From PALSA-1353 sp050014015 (lineage in GTDB: Bacteria > Planctomycetota > Phycisphaerae > Tepidisphaerales > Tepidisphaeraceae), in contig JBEKEC010000014.1 of the NCBI GenBank assembly GCA_050014015.1, positions 1 to 64,000 on the forward strand: a stretch of 64,000 nucleotides of DNA. Reading direction: 5' to 3'. The translations under genes were made by a program, and so were the position numbers. The notes beneath the pieces are model-generated. The model did not search any database and was not told where the DNA came from. It worked only from the letters and a program-made list of their open reading frames with translations. Positions 13,917 to 24,665 of the stretch are shown here, one piece after another. Numbering within the stretch: the stretch's first letter is position 1; every line of letters begins with the position of its first letter.

Positions 13917-14447
13917 CTATTTATGCCCCCGTGATCTCTTGGCGGAAAGGTTCGCCAATAAACTATCTATATTGTCCTTCATTTTTTCATCTCTCGCCCA
14001 GCAGATATCCAAGATATTTTCGTTGCTACCCCTAAAAAAAATCTGGCGGGATTCTGCCAAAAAATAAAATCCCCAACCACACGCCAAACACCAGCTTAAG
14101 CAACTCAATAAACCACCGTAATCCTGTTGGAAATGGAACCGAAAATCTTGCGTGCTAACTTTCTCATATCCGTACAAATGCAGAGTTTGATGAATCACCC
14201 GGATTTGTGCTTCTTCGGGCGGAAATATTTGATAAATCCAAATGATACCGCTGCCGATACGCTCCGGCACGAAGTCCGTCAAAAGCCCCCCCGCAAATGC
14301 GGCAGCGGCGTTACCGTCGTTCGCGAATGCTATCTCGTAGCATTCGACAAGTTTATTCGGAATTATTCGATCATTCGAAAGCTTCAGCCAATGGGAATCT
14401 GTGATCCAGGAGCTAAGGGCGTCACTGCTCAACAGCTTTAGTGACAT
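13917..14447 (-). CDS. hypothetical protein, 176 aa, lower GC than neighbours
   Basis: 176 residues, with more Ile/Phe/Lys/Asn codons than the surrounding genes. The N-terminal half is mixed (SSWITDSHWLKLSNDRIIPN). A hydrophobic segment (YGGLLSCLSWCLACGWGFYF) lies near 111-130. A basic C-terminus (KRSRGHK) ends it. It is oriented with gyrB and begins about 40 bases after it, so it may be a read-through partner or a recently acquired gene. No family recognised. Confidence 0.55.
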   Translation of the reverse strand: MSLKLLSSDALSSWITDSHWLKLSNDRIIPNKLVECYEIAFANDGNAAAAFAGGLLTDFVPERIGSGIIWIYQIFPPEEAQIRVIHQTLHLYGYEKVSTQDFRFHFQQDYGGLLSCLSWCLACGWGFYFLAESRQIFFRGSNENILDICWARDEKMKDNIDSLLANLSAKRSRGHK

Positions 14448-14470
14448 TTCGCTAGTCCCAATTGCACGGC

Positions 14471-14486
14471 GCCCCGCAAGCGGGGC
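14471..14486. terminator. GC hairpin after gyrB
   Basis: GCCCCGC-AA-GCGGGGC forms a tight 7-bp stem two bases beyond the gyrB stop (gyrB is on the minus strand). No U-run follows, so it may be a weak terminator or a small repeat of the same type as the one at 30076-30097. Confidence 0.45.
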
Positions 14487-14488
14487 GG

Positions 14489-16978
<2,490 letters not shown>

Positions 16979-17157
16979 CCATGCGCTCCTGTCAGTCGTA
17001 AAAGCAGAGTTCACCCGCCCACGCGCCGGCCGTGTTTTTTGAGGCGCCGGAGGTGAAATGAAACAGCCCCGTTATTATCTCCAATTCCCGCGTGATTACT
17101 ACGCTGGCGGCGAGAAAAAGGCCGCCCCGAGAGCGCCTCATTTGCCGCAAAGAGTTT

Positions 17158-17281
17158 CCCCCTCCCCTTGTACTCAGGGGGAGGGTTGGGGTGGGGGTGG
17201 AGGGCTTGCTCTTTGCCGTCGAACGTCGATTGGGCCACGAAACCCCCGCCCTGACCCTCCCCCTGAGTACATGGGGAGGGG
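17158..17281. repeat. GC-rich hairpin element, full-length copy
   Basis: Left hairpin CCTCCCCTTGTACTCAGGGG, a G-rich tract, a spacer containing gtcgaacgtcgattgggcca, a C-rich tract and the right hairpin CCTCCCCCTGAGTACATGGG followed by GAGGGG. The two ends are inverted copies of each other, so the whole is a 124-bp palindromic unit. The reverse complement matches the copy at 59722-59824 including the spacer. The ATG in the right hairpin (17271) is the best start for the next gene. Confidence 0.9.
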
Positions 17282-19061
17282 AGAAAGAGGGATTTGGGGG
17301 CAGCGTTATTTGCCTCTATTTGCCCTCTGGCTGAGCCTGGTCAATGCGGCGTCGGCAAAGACTCTCTCTCCGGCCACGCAGCCGGCGTCCGTGGACGACC
17401 GGATCGGTCGGCTGATCGACCAGTTGAGGTCGGACAATGCCGACAAGCGGCAATCCGCCGCGACCGATCTGGCCAGAATGGGAGACCTGGCCCGCCCGGC
17501 GATCCTGAAACTGACCAAATCGCCCGATCCCGGCCTGCAACAGCAGGCGGCGCAAATCCTCCTGGGCTTGCCATGGTACGTCCCTGACGATCCGGCCATG
17601 GTGAAGAAAATGCTTCAGGGGTATGGAACGCCCGACATCGAAACGCGGCGCGAGATCGTGCGCGCACTGGCGGATTTGGCGGAGGTCGATGACGGAACGG
17701 GTTTGGGCGCATTGGCCCGGCTGGTCGGCGAAGACCCCAGCCCCGCCGTGCAATGGTCGATCGTCAAATGTCTGCGCGAGCAGGGGCATCTCGACGCCTT
17801 CCAGGCTGTCCAGCCGCCCGCGGACGATTCCCGGCTGCTGGCCCTGTGCGGATACGCCCGTCTATCCGGCGATCTGCCGGCTGCCCTGGATGAGCTGCGG
17901 CAATCTGCCGAACTCGAATTCGCCAACCCAACCGACGACGAGGGGGAATTCGATTTCGTCATTCGTTTTTTGGCCGGCGCCGATGTCCAGCGGAAGCGGT
18001 TCGATCGAGCCGCGGATTGGCGGCGGAAGGAATTCGCCCGGGGAAGCGGTTTGGAGCAAGCGGGCATTTCGGCCCCGCTGCTGGAGTTGTTCGCGTTGCA
18101 GGCCGACTTCGGGCCGCTCAAAGGTTTGGAGGATGACGTTCGCCTGGCCGGTGGCGACGTTCAAAAGCCCCCGATCCAGTACGCCCTGGGCAAGGTGTAC
18201 CGGCGGATGCGGGAACCGGCCAAGGCCGAGGCGGCGCTGCAAGCGGCGTTCGCGGGATCCACCAACCGCCTGGAGCGATATGACGTCGGCAAGTTCCTCT
18301 ACGACCACGGTTGGGACGACCTGGCCGAGCGTGAATTCAACGCCTATCTGAAACGGGACTTGCCCGATGCCGGGGACGCAATGGACAACCGGCTGGTCGA
18401 CGCCAACGTGCATTTTTGCCTGGGGGGACTTGCGATGCGGCGCGGCGACGACGAAACCGCCGCCCACGAAAAGGAACAGGCCATGCTCCTCATCGGCGAT
18501 GTCAAGGACCTGACAATGACAGATGCCCAGGGCCATGAACGGAAGCTTTCCGCCGCCGATTATTCGGCCGTTTGGGCGGACATTTACTGGCGCTATGTGC
18601 GCGCCGCCGTTGCCAGGCACGACGAAAAGGAGACCGGACGCCGTCTCGAACAGCTCCTGGAGCTGAAGCCCACCGACGCGGATATCGCCATCGACGTCGT
18701 TCCGCTGCTTCGCCAGCGAGGCCGGTCCGTTGACGCCGATCTGTTGTTCAAATGGAGCTATGACCCGGCGAAGGCCGACCTCGACGCGCATCCGGATGAC
18801 CCGCAAAGATTGAACGAATTGGCGTGGCTTTGCGCCAAGTGCGATCGGAACCTGCCCGAGGCCCGCGTCTGGGCCCAGAAGGCGGTGAAAATGGCGCCCG
18901 GGGACGCGGCGATCCTCGATACGCTGGCGGAGGTGAATTTCCATCTCGGCCGGCCGGACGAGGCGGCGCGCATCGAGACGCAGGCGCTGAATCTCCAGCC
19001 GGACGATCCGTACATGAAGAAACAACTCGATCGCTATGCCGCGGCGGCGAAGGCGAAGTAA
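17271..19061 (+). CDS. exported HEAT/TPR-repeat protein
   Basis: 596 residues if translation starts at the ATG of 17271, inside the right end of the hairpin element. This gives a normal signal peptide: basic MGRGERGIWGQRYL, core PLFALWLSLV, cleavage near NAASA/KT, followed by the ATQPAS linker seen in exported proteins of this group. After it come HEAT-like helical repeats (DKRQSAATDLARMG, about 50-130) and TPR-like repeats (GKVYRRMREPAKAEAALQAA; LPEARVWAQKAVKMAPGDA; YLNEL-type blocks up to about 590). Expected to be periplasmic and to bind proteins. Open reading continues upstream to 17058, but that part is pure repeat DNA. Confidence 0.75.
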   Translation: MGRGERGIWGQRYLPLFALWLSLVNAASAKTLSPATQPASVDDRIGRLIDQLRSDNADKRQSAATDLARMGDLARPAILKLTKSPDPGLQQQAAQILLGLPWYVPDDPAMVKKMLQGYGTPDIETRREIVRALADLAEVDDGTGLGALARLVGEDPSPAVQWSIVKCLREQGHLDAFQAVQPPADDSRLLALCGYARLSGDLPAALDELRQSAELEFANPTDDEGEFDFVIRFLAGADVQRKRFDRAADWRRKEFARGSGLEQAGISAPLLELFALQADFGPLKGLEDDVRLAGGDVQKPPIQYALGKVYRRMREPAKAEAALQAAFAGSTNRLERYDVGKFLYDHGWDDLAEREFNAYLKRDLPDAGDAMDNRLVDANVHFCLGGLAMRRGDDETAAHEKEQAMLLIGDVKDLTMTDAQGHERKLSAADYSAVWADIYWRYVRAAVARHDEKETGRRLEQLLELKPTDADIAIDVVPLLRQRGRSVDADLLFKWSYDPAKADLDAHPDDPQRLNELAWLCAKCDRNLPEARVWAQKAVKMAPGDAAILDTLAEVNFHLGRPDEAARIETQALNLQPDDPYMKKQLDRYAAAAKAK

Positions 19062-19164
19062 ATTCGAAATTCGAAACTCGAATGACGAATCAAATTCGAA
19101 GGGCAGAAATTCGAATTTCGAGTTTCGAATTTGATTCGTCATTCGAGTTTCGAATTTCGAATTT
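19061..19164. repeat. word-repeat hairpin, 'aattcgaa' family (copy 2)
   Basis: Left words aattcgaaattcgaaactcg and aatgacgaatcaaattcg are mirrored on the right by cgaatttgattcgtcattcg and agtttcgaatttcgaattt, giving a stem of over 40 bp with a short loop near 19100-19107. It begins at the stop codon of the HEAT/TPR gene. The same words build the copy at 6295-6420. Confidence 0.9.
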
Positions 19165-19206
19165 CCGCGAAGATGCAAACTCGCCACCGCGGCGTATGAT
19201 GAAAGC

Positions 19207-20001
19207 ATGTTCCGCCTCACGCGCGAGGTTCGGTTTTGCGTCAATCCGGAAGAGGATGGCCAGCTCGGCCGCCCGCCCACCAACGGGTTTGCCGGATATC
19301 CGTCGCTGATCGGGATCGGGCATTTTTTCGCGCTGGAAGTGACGCTGGTGGGCGAGCCGGCGGCGCAGTCGGGGTTCGTTCAGAACATCAAGCTGATCGA
19401 TCAGACGGTGCGGCAAACCGTGGTGCCGATGGCGGCGGCGTTCGTTCGCCGCGGGCGGCTGGCCGGCGGGGGAATGCTCATCGGCGGAATCTTCGAGCGC
19501 CTCAAGGACGCCTGGCCGGGTTCGCAATTGCATCACCTTCGCCTGGCCCTCAGCCCCTTCCTCACGTTGACCCTTTTTGCCCGGGAGTTTCCCATGGTCC
19601 GACTCAGCCAGAAATTCGAGTTCTCGGCGTCGCATCGGCTGCACAACCCCGCCCTCAGCGATCAGGAAAACCAGGCGATTTTCGGCAAGTGCAACAACCC
19701 GCACGGGCATGGGCATAATTACGTTCTGCAAGTGACCCTCGCCGGCATGCCGGACGCCAACGGGCACCTGACCGACATTCCGCGCTTCGAGCAGGTCGTC
19801 GCATCGACGGTCGTCGAGCCGTTCGATCATCGCTATTTGAATTTGGAGATCGCCCGGTTTTCGGATTTGATTCCGACCGTTGAGAACATCGCCATGGTGA
19901 TCTTTCAAATGCTCAAGCCCAAGATCGAGGCGCTGGGCGTCAAGCTGGCCGGCGTGACGCTGTGGGAGACGAGCAAGACGTGGTGCGAATATATGGAGTG
20001 A
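19207..20001 (+). CDS. two-domain 6-pyruvoyl-tetrahydropterin synthase/QueD family protein
   Basis: 264 residues, about twice the family length of 120-140. The C-terminal half (from about 130) has the complete QueD/PTPS pattern: FSASHRLHN (zinc His), GKCNNPHGHGHNY (catalytic Cys and two zinc His, about 159-171), and the C-terminal WETSKTWCEY with the substrate-binding Glu. The N-terminal half has the same fold signature but degenerate (REVRFCVNP, GIGHFFALEVTLVG), without the full zinc set, so only one active site is expected per chain. Possible roles are queuosine precursor or pterin synthesis. No other que gene is nearby. Confidence 0.85.
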   Translation: MFRLTREVRFCVNPEEDGQLGRPPTNGFAGYPSLIGIGHFFALEVTLVGEPAAQSGFVQNIKLIDQTVRQTVVPMAAAFVRRGRLAGGGMLIGGIFERLKDAWPGSQLHHLRLALSPFLTLTLFAREFPMVRLSQKFEFSASHRLHNPALSDQENQAIFGKCNNPHGHGHNYVLQVTLAGMPDANGHLTDIPRFEQVVASTVVEPFDHRYLNLEIARFSDLIPTVENIAMVIFQMLKPKIEALGVKLAGVTLWETSKTWCEYME

Positions 20002-20043
20002 AAGCCGCTTGCTTTTACGTACGACATTCCGTACGCTTACGGT

Positions 20044-20280
20044 ATGGTGACATTTAACGCCTCGCAAGCCCGTTCCAACCTTTTCCGCCTGATCGCCGGT
20101 GCCGCCGATGAGCCTATTCGCATCGCCGGCCGGCGCGGTAACGCCGTGTTGATTTCCGAGGAGGATTGGCAGGCAATCCAGGAAACTCTATACCTCGTGT
20201 CCATTCCCGGCATGCGCCAATCCATTCGCAAAGGCCTCAAGACGCCCGTCGCCCGGTGCAAGACGGAGCTAAACTGGTGA
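20044..20280 (+). CDS. yefM: YefM-type antitoxin (Phd/YefM family)
   Basis: 78 residues. The N-terminal fold reads FNASQARSNLFRLIAGA, then RRGNAVLISEEDWQAIQETL, which is the classic Phd/YefM pattern. The C-terminal tail (PGMRQSIRKGLKTP) is the toxin-binding part. Its stop overlaps the toxin GTG start (GTGA). It should bind and repress its own promoter. The palindrome-like tacgtacgacattccgtacg at about 20017-20036 upstream is a candidate operator. Confidence 0.9.
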   Translation: MVTFNASQARSNLFRLIAGAADEPIRIAGRRGNAVLISEEDWQAIQETLYLVSIPGMRQSIRKGLKTPVARCKTELNW

Positions 20281-20540
20281 CCTGGCGACTGGTCTTCACT
20301 CCCCAAGCCCAAAAAGATGCCCGAAAACTGAAGGCGTCGGGCCTGAAGCCCAAGGCTGAGCGTCTCCTGGACATCCTTCGTCAGAACCCGTTCCAGACTC
20401 CTCCGCCCTACGAAAAGCTTGTGGGCGATCTGGCGGGCGCCTACTCCCGGCGGATCAATATTCAGCACCGGCTTGTGTACCAGGTCTTGAGAAGCGAACA
20501 CGTGGTGAAGGTGCTGCGCTTGTGGACCCATTACGAATAA
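20277..20540 (+). CDS. yoeB: YoeB-type mRNA-interferase toxin (Txe/YoeB family)
   Basis: 87 residues from the GTG at 20277 (GTGA overlap). The family pattern is complete: LVFTPQAQKDARKLK, NPFQTPPPYEKLVGDLAGAY, SRRINIQHRLVYQV with the catalytic Arg/His, and the C-terminal WTHYE (HY pair). Expected to cleave mRNA in the ribosomal A site when not bound by the antitoxin encoded just upstream. Confidence 0.93.
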   Translation: MTWRLVFTPQAQKDARKLKASGLKPKAERLLDILRQNPFQTPPPYEKLVGDLAGAYSRRINIQHRLVYQVLRSEHVVKVLRLWTHYE

Positions 20541-20560
20541 TAGATGTCTAACGACGAGGA

Positions 20561-21829
20561 TCACCCGATCGCCAGTTCCGCGTCGGCGGTTGTCTCGGCC
20601 ATCCACCACAACACCATCAGCGGGGCCATGCGGCCGACGAGAATGATCGCGGCGTAGGCGAAAAATAGGCCCTTCTCATCCGGCATCGGCGAGACGGTGA
20701 ACCCGACGTTGCTCAGCGCGCTGATGGCATTGAACAAAATGCCGTCGGCCGGATTGCTGCCGGAGACGTACGCCAGCAGCATCGCGGCCGCCAAGGCTAG
20801 GCCGAGATAGACGGCCAGCCAGACGAAACCGACGGCGAAGGATCGGCCGGGGGCTTGGCCGCTCAGGAGCCGGCGCGTTCCGCGGGCCAGTTCGACCAGC
20901 GTCGTGGATTTCAATCCGCTGCCGGTGCCGGCGGGGCTGGCGCCGATCATCATGAGCACGATCACAAACCATCGGGCGGGTTGGGTGAGGTTTGCAATGC
21001 CCGCGATCGGCATGCCGCCGGTGCGCGATTCAATCGCCAGCACGGAATCGGAAGGAAGCTGATCTCTCACGCCTGACAGGGTCGGCCAGCCGCGGCCGGC
21101 GTGGTTCAGGGCGAGGATCAAAAGCAGTCCGATGACGTACATCCAGGCCGACGAGCCGATGACGGTTTTTGAATGCGCGGAGAATTTGGCCCGGAAAACG
21201 ACGGCGCACCAGACCTCCATGAGGACCGGCAGCCCCAGCCCGCCGAGGACCGACAGCGGCAAGATGACCGCGTGGACCAGGACGTTGGAAGAGCCGGGCA
21301 GATCGCCGAGGTAAAGCCCGCAGTTGCCGAAGGCGCTGGCGGCCAGGAACGCCGCCTGGAACGGTGAGCGGTCGGTTTCCCACAGCAGCGACGCGCCGAT
21401 CAGCAGGGCCGCGGCCTCGGCGATGAATGCGGCGAAAATCAAGTCGCGATCGGTGAACGGCAGGCGGACGATGCGAATGACCGCCAGGCCGCCGACGATC
21501 ATGGTGAACAGGCTGCCGCCGACGATCAGGAGCAGGGCGGTCCATTGGCCCAACTCGTTCAATCCACCGACGCCGGGGTCTGTATTGAAGCCGGACAGGG
21601 TGGCGGCGTTCATGGCGATGAACATCGCCCGGACGGGGTTTGGATTTCCCGCCGCCGAGCCGAGTTTCCAGATCACCACAACTCCCAGGAGGATCATCAA
21701 AAGAAAAGCCGGGAAGAGCCGATTGGAAAGATCGCGGCCCATGCCGCCGCCCAGCGGGATGGGCGCAACCGGCGTCGCCGAAGTAGCGGCAGCGGGTAGA
21801 TTGGATTTGCGCTTCTTATTGCTGGCCAA
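20561..21829 (-). CDS. TrkH/KtrB-type potassium transporter subunit
   Basis: 422 residues with about 10 hydrophobic segments. The four selectivity-filter-like loops are recognisable: ATLSGFN, SAFGNCG, GTGSGLKSTT and SNVGFT. It is shorter than E. coli TrkH (483). The N-terminal hydrophilic stretch (MASNKKRKSNLPAAATSATP) is Lys/Ala-rich. No trkA/ktrA regulator is adjacent. It is followed on the same strand (upstream) by hisI with a 5-base gap, so the two are in one transcript. Confidence 0.85.
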   Translation of the reverse strand: MASNKKRKSNLPAAATSATPVAPIPLGGGMGRDLSNRLFPAFLLMILLGVVVIWKLGSAAGNPNPVRAMFIAMNAATLSGFNTDPGVGGLNELGQWTALLLIVGGSLFTMIVGGLAVIRIVRLPFTDRDLIFAAFIAEAAALLIGASLLWETDRSPFQAAFLAASAFGNCGLYLGDLPGSSNVLVHAVILPLSVLGGLGLPVLMEVWCAVVFRAKFSAHSKTVIGSSAWMYVIGLLLILALNHAGRGWPTLSGVRDQLPSDSVLAIESRTGGMPIAGIANLTQPARWFVIVLMMIGASPAGTGSGLKSTTLVELARGTRRLLSGQAPGRSFAVGFVWLAVYLGLALAAAMLLAYVSGSNPADGILFNAISALSNVGFTVSPMPDEKGLFFAYAAIILVGRMAPLMVLWWMAETTADAELAIG

Positions 21830-21834
21830 GGCGG

Positions 21835-22224
21835 CTATTTCCCGTAGACCTTCTCCGGCTCAAATATCTTTTTGCCGATGACTTTGAAGTCTTTGGCTTC
21901 CTTTTGGTACTCGCGGAAGAAGCAGCTGTAAAAGCCCTCGTGACAGGCCGCACCCACCTGCTCGACCTTGATGAGCAGAACGTCCTGATCGCAATCGACG
22001 GCAATGCTCTTGACGTGCTGAACGTGCCCGCTGATCTCGCCCTTTAGCCAGAGCTTATTCCGGCTTCGGCTGAAGAAATGCGTCTTGCCGGTTTGGACGG
22101 TTTTTTGCAAGGCATCTCGGTTCATCCAAGCCATCATGAGGACCTGTCCGGTGCCCGCATCCTGCACGATGGCGGGGATTAAGCCGCTAGAATCGAATTT
22201 GAGATTGGCCAGTTGCCGGTCCAT
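21835..22224 (-). CDS. hisI: phosphoribosyl-AMP cyclohydrolase
   Basis: 129 residues from the ATG at 22224. A longer reading to 22305 adds an unlikely Pro-rich start. Conserved blocks are GQVLMMAWMN, FFSRSRNKLWLKGE, the metal-binding VDCDQDVLL, and the C-terminal GAACHEGFYSCFF with its Cys/His. It is monofunctional (no HisE domain). It converts PR-AMP to ProFAR in histidine synthesis. Not linked to other his genes here. Confidence 0.95.
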   Translation of the reverse strand: MDRQLANLKFDSSGLIPAIVQDAGTGQVLMMAWMNRDALQKTVQTGKTHFFSRSRNKLWLKGEISGHVQHVKSIAVDCDQDVLLIKVEQVGAACHEGFYSCFFREYQKEAKDFKVIGKKIFEPEKVYGK

Positions 22225-22651
22225 GGCTGCATTTGTCCGAGGGTGGGGGGGATTTGTCAAATGGGCGGGATTGGGGGGGAAACGGCTGGGCGGGATTTTA
22301 CACATTTGGCGCTTTTGAGAATTAAGTTATCATATGCTAACTTATAAGACTGTCGCAAGTTGGTCTTGCCAGATATGGTTATCGCTTTTCGACGCGAATT
22401 CCGGCTGGGGGCGGCGAAAAAAGCGTCAAATTTTTAAGAATGTTGTGTTCGGGTGAGATTGCGAATGGGCCATCTTCATTGCATTCGCATTCGCATTCTC
22501 TTTCCACGCAGTAAAGCTACTTGCTTCCTGTTCGCCGCTGATACGCTCGCAGCTCCTCGGGGCTAATCTGATCGGGCGGTACGAGGAGGTAATGGGCCTC
22601 ACGGCTGATGCGAACGCCGTCACCCTTGAAATTTGTACGCGAGTTCGCTCC
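22225..22651. other. intergenic region with AT-rich dyad, left border of the acquired island
   Basis: No complete gene is seen. A dyad TAAGTTA-8 bases-TAACTTA lies at 22323-22344 in an AT-rich patch (22310-22440) unlike the surrounding DNA. It could be an operator for hisI, or the scar of an insertion border. Positions 22528-22651 contain, on the minus strand, an open frame in the same reading frame as the nuclease-like gene after its stop (see finding). Confidence 0.5.
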
Positions 22652-23647
22652 TCACGCGTATTCGGGATAGACCGTCGTATTGTCCGAGACGAGGTGTTCG
22701 CCCCGTAGCAGCCCCGACACCCGTGCATGTTCTGGTAGTGCCGAAAGGCGCTCGATGCACTCATCTACTTGGCGGAATGTTATATATTGAACCTTTGGGG
22801 CCAATGCTCGGAACGATGGCCGCGCGAGCTGTGATGCCACGCGCTGACGGCTGGCTTCGGGCGCGACCAAGTTCAGGTCGATCAGTACGTTTGGTTGCGC
22901 CAACACCAGATCGTTCATGCGAAGCAGACCGCTATAGACCGAAGTTGTCGACTCGATTTCGAATGCTCGCTCGATAACATTGTTGCGGAGCCAGAGCACA
23001 TCAATGTTCTGAACAATCCGACGGGTATTCTCGTCGAACCCGAAGCGCGGGATTGCGGGAATGGTTTGTGTCGAGAATGCGACTTCTCCGTGGGCAAGGT
23101 TGCGGTCGTTTACTGGTACCCATATCTTGCAACCCTCGACGCGCCCCAGCCTGATCAGCCCTGCTTGGATGCGCACGTGCGCACGCGCTGGCTTAGGCGA
23201 GGTCGCTGCCTCGTCGGCAGACACCACCACGATGGGCGCAGGCGAGGGAAATGCATCCAGATACTCAGTAACGTCGAGCTTCGGACGCCGCGTCGTCTGC
23301 AGGATTAGTGATTCGCCCTCAATGAAGATATCAACACGTCGTGTTGGTGCTTCCGTCAGCATCTCGACAATAATTGATCGAGGAATCACCAGCACCCGGT
23401 CGAGTCCACCACATATAAACACCGCATACTCGCCAAGGCTTGCTGGCGGCAATGGCTCTGATGGAGTCAGCAATTCGCGTGGTACTGCATAAAAATACTT
23501 GTGGCCGTTCAAAAGCTTGGAGTAGCTTATGGAGCAGAGAAGGGTGCTACCGAAAGTCAGAACGCGTCCACGCCCAAGCTGACGCATAGTTCCAAACTGT
23601 CGGGAGAGCTTGGTTACGAGTTGCTCAACGATTATATCGGCACTCAT
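22652..23647 (-). CDS. PD-(D/E)XK-type restriction-endonuclease-like protein
   Basis: 331 residues from the ATG at 23647, overlapping the previous stop (ATGA). The C-terminal third has the nuclease-like core IDVLWL...AFEIESTTSVYSGLLRM (about 225-255), matching the pattern D-X(n)-E-X-E of the restriction-nuclease fold, followed by QPNVLIDLNLVAP. Related proteins commonly sit beside DNA methyltransferases, as here. A TGA ends it at YPEYA, but the frame stays open for about 42 further codons. The GC content is lower than in the neighbours. Probably the nuclease of a decayed R-M system; no target can be read. Confidence 0.65.
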   Translation of the reverse strand: MSADIIVEQLVTKLSRQFGTMRQLGRGRVLTFGSTLLCSISYSKLLNGHKYFYAVPRELLTPSEPLPPASLGEYAVFICGGLDRVLVIPRSIIVEMLTEAPTRRVDIFIEGESLILQTTRRPKLDVTEYLDAFPSPAPIVVVSADEAATSPKPARAHVRIQAGLIRLGRVEGCKIWVPVNDRNLAHGEVAFSTQTIPAIPRFGFDENTRRIVQNIDVLWLRNNVIERAFEIESTTSVYSGLLRMNDLVLAQPNVLIDLNLVAPEASRQRVASQLARPSFRALAPKVQYITFRQVDECIERLSALPEHARVSGLLRGEHLVSDNTTVYPEYA

Positions 23648-23856
23648 CGCGGTACTTCGCTCCACTCAGCTTCCTCACCGCACACAGCGCATTCCCAACG
23701 GTCAATTTCAATGTGCAAGAGCCTGATATAGGTGCCCTCAGCGTCAACGAGTTCCGCTGCATAACTGCTGAACTGCACGAATCGTCCACGATCACCACAT
23801 CGTTTGCACCTTAATCTTTCACGAGCTATTTGATGCGCTTGCTTCGTATTTTGCAT
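23644..23856 (-). CDS. small zinc-finger protein in the R-M island
   Basis: 70 residues with two CxxC pairs (RCKRCGDRG and WECAVCGEE), likely one zinc-binding knuckle. It overlaps the nuclease-like gene (ATGA). The 24-base gap to the methyltransferase fragment upstream suggests one transcript. The function is not known; a DNA- or RNA-binding accessory to the nuclease is possible. Confidence 0.65.
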   Translation of the reverse strand: MQNTKQAHQIARERLRCKRCGDRGRFVQFSSYAAELVDAEGTYIRLLHIEIDRWECAVCGEEAEWSEVPR

Positions 23857-23880
23857 GATATCTTCCTGCTCGCTGCGTGT

Positions 23881-24279
23881 TCAGCATACCGCAGATGCCG
23901 CTGCGGAGCCTAAGGAGATTCGCAACGGGGCCAGCGACCAATCCACCTTTACCTGCGTCGCGAAGAATCCCATTCGATTAGCTTCGATGCCAACGCTGCC
24001 GATGCCGTTCTTACGGCATTCGACGACGGTTGTTCCCGTTCCGCAGAATGGGTCGAGCACACGGCAACCGGCCTTCATTCCGAATTCTTCAAGGTAGTGG
24101 CGGACAAGATGTGGTGGATAAGAAAGGACAAATCGGAACCACCCATGTGCCGGACGGTCTTCCTCAGCGAGCTTGTTAGAGTCGCCGTTCCTGCCATTAC
24201 GTCGGCCGCGCAAAGTGATTTGATCGCTATTGAGTACGAGGGTGGTTGCCTTGGCTTCAGTTATCATTTCGGAAAGCAC
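23881..24279 (-). pseudogene. DNA methyltransferase, N-terminal fragment
   Basis: 132 residues containing motif I of N4/N6-type DNA methyltransferases (DPFCGTGTTVVECRKNG) and the preceding LSYPPHLVRHYLEEFG, but ending shortly after (VKVDWSLAPLRISLGS). The catalytic (D/S)PPY motif and the remaining two thirds are absent. A complete family member would be about 350-450 residues. Deletion between this fragment and the zinc-finger gene is the simplest explanation. Without modification activity, the nuclease next door should be inactive or its sites absent. Confidence 0.85.
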
Positions 24280-24337
24280 TGTACCGCCAGAGGGTCAATT
24301 CCCCAACAGAGGCAGCGTGCCCGAAAGGGATAAGGCG

Positions 24338-24655
24338 ATGCCGCGACCATGGAAGGCCATTGTTCCGCCGGAGCGCATCGAGCGGGGCATCTCGCTGGTT
24401 CGAGGGCATCGGGTGTTGCTCAGTCCCGACTTGGGTAAGCTCTACCGTGTGGAGACCCGGGCGCTCGTTCAGGCGGTCAAGCGTAATGTGGAGCGTTTCC
24501 CGCGCCATTTCGTGTTTCAGTTGTCGCCGGCGGAGTTGGCGAACTTGAAGTCACAAACCGTGATTTCAGGTTGGGGCGGCGCACTCGGCGGCCACTCGCC
24601 TGAGGCTGGTTCATGGGCTAAAGTATGCCCGAGGAGCGGCGGGGAGAGAAAGTGA
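24338..24655 (+). pseudogene. ORF6N-domain protein, truncated
   Basis: 105 residues. The first two thirds match the ORF6N (KilA-N-associated) domain, a DNA-binding domain of phage and plasmid regulators: RGHRVLLSPDLGKLYRVETR, ALVQAVKRNVERFPRHFVFQ, then LANLKSQTVISGWGGALGG. After that the family's YAFTEQG block is missing and the rest (HSPEAGSWAKVCPRSGGERK) is unrelated. It is a broken gene whose loss lies at the right border of the 22.3-24.7 kb island. Confidence 0.75.
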
Positions 24656-24665
24656 GAGGACGCAG

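Noticed and set aside
22323..22344. Attachment site of a mobile element.
   Set aside because: Dyad noted, but no direct repeat of it was found at the other edge of the island near 24.3-24.7 kb.
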